Shown one piece after another: positions 45,977-51,083 of a stretch of DNA of 51,083 nt. The position numbers and the translations under genes were made by a program. Source of the DNA: Gammaproteobacteria bacterium (lineage in GTDB: Bacteria > Pseudomonadota > Gammaproteobacteria > Pseudomonadales > Halieaceae); the NCBI GenBank assembly GCA_030433415.1, contig JAUIMF010000016.1, positions 1-51,083 of the forward strand, given 5' to 3'. Numbering within the stretch: position 1 is the first letter of the stretch; each line of letters begins with the position of its first letter. Below the pieces are notes generated by a model. It made no database searches. It was given only the letters and a program-made list of their open reading frames with translations, and was not told the DNA's origin.

Positions 45977-47104
45977 CTATTGCGCGAGGGTCTGCAACAG
46001 ACGGTTGATCTTGCGCCGGAACGCCGGCTCCTGAAGCAACATCGGCACACGGGCCATGCCAGCCGCATCAAGATGCGCGGCGAGGTAGAAGAGCCCGGGC
46101 TCCTCCGTGTCGCGTAACTCCAGATCCGCGACATCTCGCAATCCCCGGTATGTCACCCGATCTCCGATTCGTCCCGCCAAATACACCAATATGTTCTGGC
46201 GTAACTCGTCTCCGGTCATGGGATGACTCTCTGGCGGTGTGACCAGAGGAATAAATCCGTCTTCAATCGCCGCGGCGATGTCATCCGGAAGATTCCAACG
46301 TCTGGACAGCTGCGCACCAACGATCGCTGTGTTGCCATATCCCGCCTGCTGCTGACCGTGGATACGCTCCACGATACTGACGCCGTCCTGGTACCAGGCC
46401 GCTGCCTGAGGATCGGCGGTCACGATCGCCACATCACCCAGATTAAAAAACAACGACTTGGTAGCAAGCACAGAGGGGCGCGCCAGACCGAGTTCCTGAC
46501 CCAGCGCCTGAGCCACGGCACTGGCTGCGCAGGCGGAGCGCCAGATGCGCGCCAGAGCGTCCTGTTGCTCCGGCGTGCCTTCGGTCACTCGTTCGGCAAC
46601 CGCCGCCTGTGCCACCAGCCCCTTGACCACGCTGACGCCCAGATAGGTGATGGCGTGCTGGACGCTGGTAATCGGTGAGGTAAGCGAAAACGCAGCCGAA
46701 TTCACAGTTCGAAGGATCGACGCAGTGAGGCCCGCATCAGACGCCACCACATCCATCAACTCTTCGGGAGCGTCCAGACCGCCCGCCAGCTTGCTGTGCA
46801 CGGGATGGGGGTCCGCCATGGCGGCACAAACCGCTTCAATCTTTGCCTGTACCGTTGCATCGATGTCTGCGGCACGCACGAGATTCAGGGCGGCGAGCGC
46901 CGCGGGTTTCTCGAGTTGCGGCGCATCGATCACCGCGGTGGCGGGTTCGTGCTGAGGCAACTCAGCTGAGGCGGCACCGCGGGAAACAGGTCGGCTGACG
47001 GGGCGATGAGGCGCAGAGGCTGACTGGGACTTGCTCGGTTTGCGCAACCAAAGCCAGACCACGGCGATTGCCAGCAGTACCAGAAGACCTCCGCCTAACG
47101 CCAT
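45977..47104 (-). CDS. Membrane-anchored HDOD-domain protein
   Basis: Protein of 375 residues: one N-terminal helix (GGGLLVLLAIAVVWLWL) and a Pro/Ser/Arg-rich linker, then a HDOD domain at about residues 115-330 (VVASDAGLTASILRTVNSAA, ITYLGVSVVKGLVAQAAVAE, SLFFNLGDVAIV). HDOD domains are catalytically inactive HD-like signalling modules seen in stress and motility control. The HD pair is absent, as expected. GGAGAG is well placed before ATG 47104. It follows the TauD-like gene and a short open frame in the same direction. Confidence 0.85.
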   Translation of the reverse strand: MALGGGLLVLLAIAVVWLWLRKPSKSQSASAPHRPVSRPVSRGAASAELPQHEPATAVIDAPQLEKPAALAALNLVRAADIDATVQAKIEAVCAAMADPHPVHSKLAGGLDAPEELMDVVASDAGLTASILRTVNSAAFSLTSPITSVQHAITYLGVSVVKGLVAQAAVAERVTEGTPEQQDALARIWRSACAASAVAQALGQELGLARPSVLATKSLFFNLGDVAIVTADPQAAAWYQDGVSIVERIHGQQQAGYGNTAIVGAQLSRRWNLPDDIAAAIEDGFIPLVTPPESHPMTGDELRQNILVYLAGRIGDRVTYRGLRDVADLELRDTEEPGLFYLAAHLDAAGMARVPMLLQEPAFRRKINRLLQTLAQ

Positions 47105-47105
47105 A

Positions 47106-47306
47106 TCAAACTCTCCCGAATTGGTGATGCAGGTACAGCAAGGCAACTTGAGGCCTCACCGAACCAGTCGTTTCAAGCCCTATGATTTCAGCGACTTCGA
47201 CTGGTAGCAAGCCCTCGATGCGGATGTTGTGATCCGGTGCTGAGTCCTGCCGACCAACGCATAATTCACCGAACCCGCGTAAGATCTCAAAACGGTCTGT
47301 CACCAT
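47106..47306 (-). CDS. Possible 66-residue protein between the TauD-like and HDOD genes
   Basis: An open frame of 66 codons starts at ATG 47306, overlaps the 3' end of the dioxygenase gene by about 20 bases and stops just before the HDOD start. The text (MVTDRFEILRGFGELCVGRQ at the start, EGLLPVEVAEIIGLE in the middle) reads like a folded small protein, but there is no clear ribosome binding site and I recognise no family. The longer frame up to 47450 lies inside the dioxygenase gene and is a shadow. It could be only a spacer. Confidence 0.25.
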   Translation of the reverse strand: MVTDRFEILRGFGELCVGRQDSAPDHNIRIEGLLPVEVAEIIGLETTGSVRPQVALLYLHHQFGRV

Positions 47307-48111
47307 CAATCGTGATCCGCTCCATGCGTCGATGGGCGGGAAAATAGTCGTTAACTGGCTTGTGCTGCGTGCTGCGGTTGTCCCAGATCGCGATGCTGTT
47401 GGGCGACCAAGTGAAACGAACCGTAAACTCCGGCGTCCGGATGTGTTCATAAAGAAACGTCAAGACCTGCTCGCTCTCTTGCCTGGATAACTCCTGAATG
47501 TGAGTCGTGAAGAGAGAGTTGACGAACAGCAGCTTGCTCCCCGTCTCTGGATGCGTACGGACAACGGGGTGAACCACCGGAGGATTCGCTGCTACGGCAG
47601 CGGCCAAGCGCTCCCTGCCGCCGGGTTCCGCAAGACTCTCTTTAAAACCCCAGGCGAAATCGTGAACCGCCGTAAGACCCTGCAGAAAGTCCTGCATCGG
47701 GGCTGACAATGCGTCATAGGCGGCGGTCATACTGGCCCACATGGTATCTCCGCCTTTGGGCGGAGTGATAACGGCGCGCAGAACTGTCCCCATGGGCGGG
47801 TGCTCGCGAAACGTCATATCTGAATGCCAGGCTTCGATTTTGGTGGGCTTGTCTGGCGTACTTTCGAGAATCGTGATCTCGGGAAAATCCGGTATCGTGT
47901 CGTAAGCCGGGTGGGATTGGAGCGGCCCAAAGGTCAGCGCAAGATCCCGCTGGGCCGCCGGGCCAATGTCCTGATCACGCAAAAAAATAACCTGATGCTG
48001 ATTCAGGGCTTCACGCAATGCCTGGGTTTGATCGCCATTCAAGGGCACCGACAAATCAAGACCACGCACTTCTGCTCCGAGTGCGCCCGCCATAGGTACG
48101 AGATCAAACAC
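47287..48111 (-). CDS. TauD/TfdA-family Fe(II)/2-oxoglutarate dioxygenase
   Basis: Cytosolic oxygenase of 274 residues. The iron ligands are visible as the HxD pair in KIEAWHSDMTFREHPPMG and the distal His in WDNRSTQHKPVNDYFP; the 2-oxoglutarate Arg is in HRRMERITIDGD. VFLRDQDI-type start (QHQVIFLRDQDIGPAAQRDL) is typical. The start is GTG 48111, decided by a perfect GGAGGTGA just upstream. Family members hydroxylate taurine, alkyl sulfates, phenoxy acids and others. The substrate cannot be told; no sulfonate genes are nearby. Confidence 0.88.
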   Translation of the reverse strand: MFDLVPMAGALGAEVRGLDLSVPLNGDQTQALREALNQHQVIFLRDQDIGPAAQRDLALTFGPLQSHPAYDTIPDFPEITILESTPDKPTKIEAWHSDMTFREHPPMGTVLRAVITPPKGGDTMWASMTAAYDALSAPMQDFLQGLTAVHDFAWGFKESLAEPGGRERLAAAVAANPPVVHPVVRTHPETGSKLLFVNSLFTTHIQELSRQESEQVLTFLYEHIRTPEFTVRFTWSPNSIAIWDNRSTQHKPVNDYFPAHRRMERITIDGDRPF

Positions 48112-48181
48112 AAATCACCTCCCGGCAAAAAGCGATGTTCCGTAGCCTGCCATCGGAGCCGGCTTCGCAAACACTCAGTCA

Positions 48182-48194
48182 GCCGCTAAGCGGC
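48182..48194. other. Short GC inverted repeat between P450 and TauD-like genes
   Basis: GCCGC-TAA-GCGGC, a 5-bp stem with a three-base loop, lies about 55 bases downstream of the P450 stop and upstream of the dioxygenase ribosome binding site. No T-run follows, so it is only a weak terminator candidate. The rest of the 136-bp gap shows nothing else I can support. Confidence 0.25.
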
Positions 48195-48247
48195 AGCGCT
48201 ATTTTCGCAGTCGCCCTCGCTGGAGTCTATGTGCCTAAAAGGCCGGT

Positions 48248-49489
48248 CTAGATCGGGTGCACTCTGACAGGTAGGTCTGAAATACCGCGGACAAAGTTGG
48301 ACTGAACACGTTGCGGCGTCCCAACCACTTCGACAAAACTGAAGCGGGACATAATCTCTTCCCAGAGAATGCGCAGTTGCATTTCTGCGAGGCGGTTACC
48401 CATGCAACGATGAATACCGAAACCAAAGGAGATGTGGTGCCGCGGATTCTCGCGATCAATGATAAAAGCGTCCGCATCCTTGATTGCGCTTTCGTCCCGA
48501 TTGCCGCTGACATACCACATAACGACTTTATCGTCCTTGCGGATCGTTTGCCCCTGAAACTCCACATCCTCGGTCGCGCGGCGTCGCATGTGCATCAATG
48601 GCGTTTGCCAGCGAATGACTTCTGAGACCATGGACGGAATAAGACCGTGATCGGCACGCAACTTGTCATATTCCGCTGGGTTCTCGTTCAGTGCCAACAC
48701 GCCTCCGCTGGCGGAGTTGCGGGTCGTGTCATTGCCTCCGACGATGAGCAACCCAAGATTACCCAGAAACATCATCGGATCATCGATCATGTTCGCAGTC
48801 TTGGGATCACGCTGTAGCAGCGTAATCAGATCAAAACCCCCTTCCCGCCCCTTGCGTTCGTGCCAGAGACGCGTGAACCACTCAGCGCACTCGGCAAGTC
48901 CCGCCATGCGCTCTTCCTTACTGAACTCGCCGCCCGCAATCTCCGGAGTACCGGTAAACAGGTCTGACCAGTACGGCAGCTTGGCACGGTCTTCGAAGGG
49001 AAAATCAAACAGTGTCGCCAGCATCTGCGTCGTGAGATTGATCGATACATGATCCACCCAGTTAAAGGTCTCGCCTACGGGGAGACCATCGAGAATTGCC
49101 TGAACGCGGGACCGGATGAGTCCTTCCATCTCCTGCAGGTTTTGGGGTGCGACCACGGACTGCACCGCACGGCGCTGCACATCATGTTCGGGAGGGTCCA
49201 TTGAGATGAAGTTGCGCAGGGGCATATCCTCATCAATGTCACCAATGATGATGAACGGCTCTGACGAAAACTGTTTGAAATTGCTGTCGACCGCGACAAT
49301 GTCGTCGAAGCGGGTGATGGACCAGTAGGGGCCGAAATCACTGTCAGCGCAGTAGTGAACGGGAGCCTCGTCGCGAAGTCGCTCGAAATAGGGACGCCAC
49401 GCGTCCTGGGAATAGAGGTTGGGATTGGATACGTCGATGTCCTCGAGGGCCATGGCCCAGGGGTCGGCGATTTTTGCTTCCTGGTTCAT
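48248..49489 (-). CDS. CYP153-type cytochrome P450 alkane hydroxylase
   Basis: Soluble P450 of 413 residues. LEDIDVSNPNLYSQD and VHYCADSDFGPYWSITRFDD near the N-terminus and WVDHVSINLTTQMLATLFDF are hallmarks of CYP153, the terminal (omega) alkane and fatty-acid hydroxylases of oil-degrading marine bacteria. The I-helix is GLLIVGGNDTTRNSASGG, the ExxR motif is SEVIRWQ, and the heme-ligand Cys is in SFGFGIHRCMGNRLAEMQ. ATG 49489 lies ten bases downstream of the ferredoxin gene, which provides its electrons. No ferredoxin reductase gene is in the cluster, so one elsewhere in the genome must be shared. Confidence 0.93.
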   Translation of the reverse strand: MNQEAKIADPWAMALEDIDVSNPNLYSQDAWRPYFERLRDEAPVHYCADSDFGPYWSITRFDDIVAVDSNFKQFSSEPFIIIGDIDEDMPLRNFISMDPPEHDVQRRAVQSVVAPQNLQEMEGLIRSRVQAILDGLPVGETFNWVDHVSINLTTQMLATLFDFPFEDRAKLPYWSDLFTGTPEIAGGEFSKEERMAGLAECAEWFTRLWHERKGREGGFDLITLLQRDPKTANMIDDPMMFLGNLGLLIVGGNDTTRNSASGGVLALNENPAEYDKLRADHGLIPSMVSEVIRWQTPLMHMRRRATEDVEFQGQTIRKDDKVVMWYVSGNRDESAIKDADAFIIDRENPRHHISFGFGIHRCMGNRLAEMQLRILWEEIMSRFSFVEVVGTPQRVQSNFVRGISDLPVRVHPI

Positions 49490-49499
49490 TACATGGGCC

Positions 49500-49820
49500 T
49501 CACATCTGAAATTCGGGAATACGGACGACCATGCCGTCCATTTCGGATGTCACGTTGATCTGGCAACTCAGGCGGGATCCCTCGGCGCGGTCAGGCCGCA
49601 TGCCAAGCATAGACTCCTCCATGTACTCGACTTCACCGGTCAGCGGGCGCCAAGCCTCCTCGACAAAGCAGTGACAAGTGCCGCAGGCACAGGCTCCCCC
49701 ACAGTCCGCGTCGATGCCTGGGACTGCGTTCTCAAGCGCATTCGCCATCAGTGATTTACCGGGTTCAGCATCAATTACGTGTTGATCGCCATCGAAACCG
49801 ATGAGTGTGATTTTTGCCAT
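49500..49820 (-). CDS. [2Fe-2S] ferredoxin, P450 redox partner
   Basis: Adrenodoxin/putidaredoxin-type ferredoxin of 106 residues. The cluster ligands are three cysteines in DADCGGACACGTCHCFV (CxxxxxCxxC pattern) and the fourth in SRLSCQINV. EMDGMVVRIPEFQM at the end is typical of the type. It is the first gene of the operon with the CYP153 P450 and is divergent from the AraC regulator. No strong ribosome binding site precedes ATG 49820. Confidence 0.93.
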   Translation of the reverse strand: MAKITLIGFDGDQHVIDAEPGKSLMANALENAVPGIDADCGGACACGTCHCFVEEAWRPLTGEVEYMEESMLGMRPDRAEGSRLSCQINVTSEMDGMVVRIPEFQM

Positions 49821-49880
49821 GGGGACTCTTTTTGTTATGAGTTTGCCCCGGCACTGTACCCTTGATCCCTAGAGAAAAGG

Positions 49881-49920
49881 GGTTATATATTGCCAACCAT
49901 CGGTTATTTTTTGCCAACAT
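49881..49920. promoter_or_regulatory. Direct-repeat operator between ferredoxin-P450 and AraC genes
   Basis: Two direct copies of about 19 bases, GGTTATATATTGCCAACCA (49881-49899) and GGTTATTTTTTGCCAACAT (49902-49920), with a 21-base period; the core TTGCCAAC is identical in both (49890-49897 and 49911-49918). Two direct half-sites about 21 bp apart on one helical face are how AraC-family activators bind (established for araI). On the minus strand the repeats read TTGGCA, close to a -35 (TTGACA), so a bound activator would contact polymerase for the ferredoxin-P450 promoter. Confidence 0.7.
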
Positions 49921-49931
49921 AAAGAGAAGCT

Positions 49932-50951
49932 ATGGCGCAGACGAACATTTCTGGCCAGATACCCAGCACCTATTCCCGGATCATCGCGCGGATGCTGGGG
50001 CTCCACGAACGCGAACTGGGCTTATTGCTGCGGGGCACGAAGCTCTCGACCGATATCCTGTTGCCCGGTGACGAGACAGGGATCACTGGACCGGACCAGA
50101 TCCGGATTCTGGAGAATGGCTATCGGCTGATGAAAACACCCGGGTTTGGTCTCTCCCTCGGGGCACAATTGGGCCCCTCTTCACACGGCCCCGTCGGTTA
50201 CCTGAGCCTGGCGAGCCCGGACCTGTTAACAGCCCTGAAAGCGTTTGCCGAGTTTATTCCCGTACGGTTACCAATCCTGAGCATCACCGTTGAACAAAGC
50301 AATCAGTGGCTGGATTGTGTTTTTCGCACTCAGTTAGAGGTGCCGGCGCACATTGAGCGGGCAATGGCGGAGTCGTTTGCCGTTTCGATTCAGGGGATCG
50401 TTGAAGAAATACTCCGCCGTGACGCGCATGACGCCAGCATCACTTTTCAGCATTCACGCCCAAGTTACACAGCGCTTTACGAAGCGCAAATTCATGGGAC
50501 CTGCACGTTCAATGGTGTTGAAGTTCGTTACCGACTGCCCGCTGACTTGGCGTACGCCACGAACAATGCCGGAGACAGTGAAACCGTCAGGGTTACCCGC
50601 GACCTGTGTGACTCCATCCTCGCAACGCAATCCCAGGTTAACAGGACCTACGCTGACCGTGTGCGCACCCTGTTGCTTACCAACCCACACTGCGCAGTGA
50701 CAGAGGGACAGGTAGCCAAAGCCATGTTTGTGTCGCGGCGTACCCTGGCGCGACGCCTGGATTCAGAAGCCACCGGTTTTAGAAAAATCCGGGACGATGT
50801 GTTGCGCGGCCTCGCTACAGGTCTGCTGCAGGGGACTCAACAATCTGTGGAATCAGTAAGCGTATCGCTTGGGTATAACGACAGTGCTGCTTTTCGGAAA
50901 GCGTTTCGGCGATGGACTGGTATGTCACCGACGGAGTTTCGGCGGAGATGA
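49932..50951 (+). CDS. AraC-family transcriptional regulator of the P450 cluster
   Basis: Regulator of 339 residues: an N-terminal arabinose-binding-like ligand domain (SSHGPVGYLSLASPDLLTAL and FAEFIPVRLPILSITVEQSN) and a C-terminal double helix-turn-helix (VAKAMFVSRRTLARRLDSEA and ESVSVSLGYNDSAAFRKAFR, then WTGMSPTEFRRR). This type controls oruR/alkane-type operons. The start is ATG 49932 after AGAGAA. Divergent from the ferredoxin-CYP153 pair with a likely operator between, so it probably activates them in response to an alkane or related compound, and may control itself. An rRNA operon lies convergent to its 3' end. Confidence 0.92.
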   Translation: MAQTNISGQIPSTYSRIIARMLGLHERELGLLLRGTKLSTDILLPGDETGITGPDQIRILENGYRLMKTPGFGLSLGAQLGPSSHGPVGYLSLASPDLLTALKAFAEFIPVRLPILSITVEQSNQWLDCVFRTQLEVPAHIERAMAESFAVSIQGIVEEILRRDAHDASITFQHSRPSYTALYEAQIHGTCTFNGVEVRYRLPADLAYATNNAGDSETVRVTRDLCDSILATQSQVNRTYADRVRTLLLTNPHCAVTEGQVAKAMFVSRRTLARRLDSEATGFRKIRDDVLRGLATGLLQGTQQSVESVSVSLGYNDSAAFRKAFRRWTGMSPTEFRRR

Positions 50952-51009
50952 TCTACATTGGGTGCACATGACCCGGGTAGGGAGAGAGAATCAACGCATC
51001 CTAAAAAGC

Positions 51010-51042
51010 AAAACCCCCTACAGCGATGCTGCAGGGGGTTTT
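51010..51042. terminator. Bidirectional terminator between araC-type gene and rRNA operon
   Basis: A hairpin AAAACCCCCT...AGGGGGTTTT with inner stem CAGC/GCTG and loop GAT (one mismatch). T-runs follow on both strands (TTTTCCTTTTT on plus, TTTTGCTTTTTA on minus), so it can end both the AraC transcript and the rRNA operon transcript coming from the right. Confidence 0.9.
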
Positions 51043-51049
51043 CCTTTTT

Positions 51050-51083
51050 GGCGCCTGGCGATGACCTACTCTCACATGGGGAG
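51050..51083 (-). rRNA. rrf: 5S rRNA, 3' end (operon continues beyond window)
   Basis: The minus strand at the window edge reads CTCCCCATGTGAGAGTAGGT then CATCGCCAGGCGCC, the conserved 3' end of bacterial 5S rRNA (E. coli has CTCCCCATGCGAGAGTAGG ... GCCAGGC). About 34 bases are inside the window; the exact 3' end near 51050 is approximate. The rest of the rRNA operon should lie to the right. Confidence 0.9.

Noticed and set aside
47106-47450. A longer 114-codon version of the small frame beside the dioxygenase
   Set aside because: Its first 48 codons lie inside the dioxygenase gene, which covers the catalytic His and Arg; only the final part is a candidate.

Overview
The window is one chromosomal stretch of a GC-rich (roughly 60%) gammaproteobacterium. 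Its gene content (complete Rnf complex, SfsA, Hda, BamC, RimI with a HolD-like gene) together with a CYP153-type alkane hydroxylase cluster, an Ig-like polyglycine lipoprotein and a pectinacetylesterase-like lipoprotein fits a marine heterotroph, possibly near the OM60/NOR5 (Halieaceae) group. That placement is inference from gene content. There is no prophage, insertion sequence, CRISPR array or tRNA. About 97% is coding and no gap exceeds about 215 bases.

Layout. 1-2443 (minus): dapA, bamC and a metallo-beta-lactamase-fold gene cut by the window edge. 2552-7449 (plus): a secreted DUF3806 protein, a four-gene MCE/Mla-type lipid transporter and an MscS channel. 7465-10279 (minus): wrbA, a DUF2069 membrane protein and sppA, preceded by a 13-bp tandem repeat. 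10461-12109 (plus): a YihY/BrkB membrane protein and a TlpA-like lipoprotein. 12121-15159 (minus): an S9 peptidase and a quinone oxidoreductase. 15212-17348: an atypical pterin-synthase homologue divergent from an SDR and a YhhQ-type transporter. 17345-22552: leucine dehydrogenase and a fused 2-oxoacid (indolepyruvate) ferredoxin oxidoreductase, divergent from an Lrp/AsnC regulator, which reads as an amino-acid catabolic unit. 22554-25451 (minus): DUF2066, PerM-type permease and hda. 25546-27999 (plus): purM, purN, DUF3108. 28001-29388 (minus): apbC and dcd. 29510-36932 (plus): metG and rnfABCDGE. 36984-39434 (minus): a GT2 glycosyltransferase, holD-like, rimI and a small unknown. 39441-43355 (plus): an NRAMP-like transporter lacking the usual metal ligands and the large Ig-like lipoprotein. 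43486-45064 (minus): rhodanese and pectinacetylesterase-like lipoprotein. 45157-45942: sfsA. 45977-48111 (minus): TauD-type dioxygenase, a possible 66-residue ORF and an HDOD protein. 48248-50951: CYP153 P450 and its [2Fe-2S] ferredoxin, divergent from an AraC regulator, with a 21-bp-period direct repeat between them. The right edge holds the 3' end of a 5S rRNA on the minus strand, so an rRNA operon lies just outside.

How it works together. The 2-oxoacid oxidoreductase would make reduced ferredoxin, and Rnf exchanges electrons between ferredoxin and NAD+, so these two units may be linked energetically. The P450 cluster is a separate oxygenase module with its own ferredoxin and likely regulator. 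The items most worth a second look are the pterin-synthase homologue without catalytic residues and its neighbours, the P450/AraC operator-like repeat, the overlooked psi-like clamp-loader gene, the unusual NRAMP protein, and a recurring -10/GC-rich discriminator signature that in three cases would give leaderless mRNAs.
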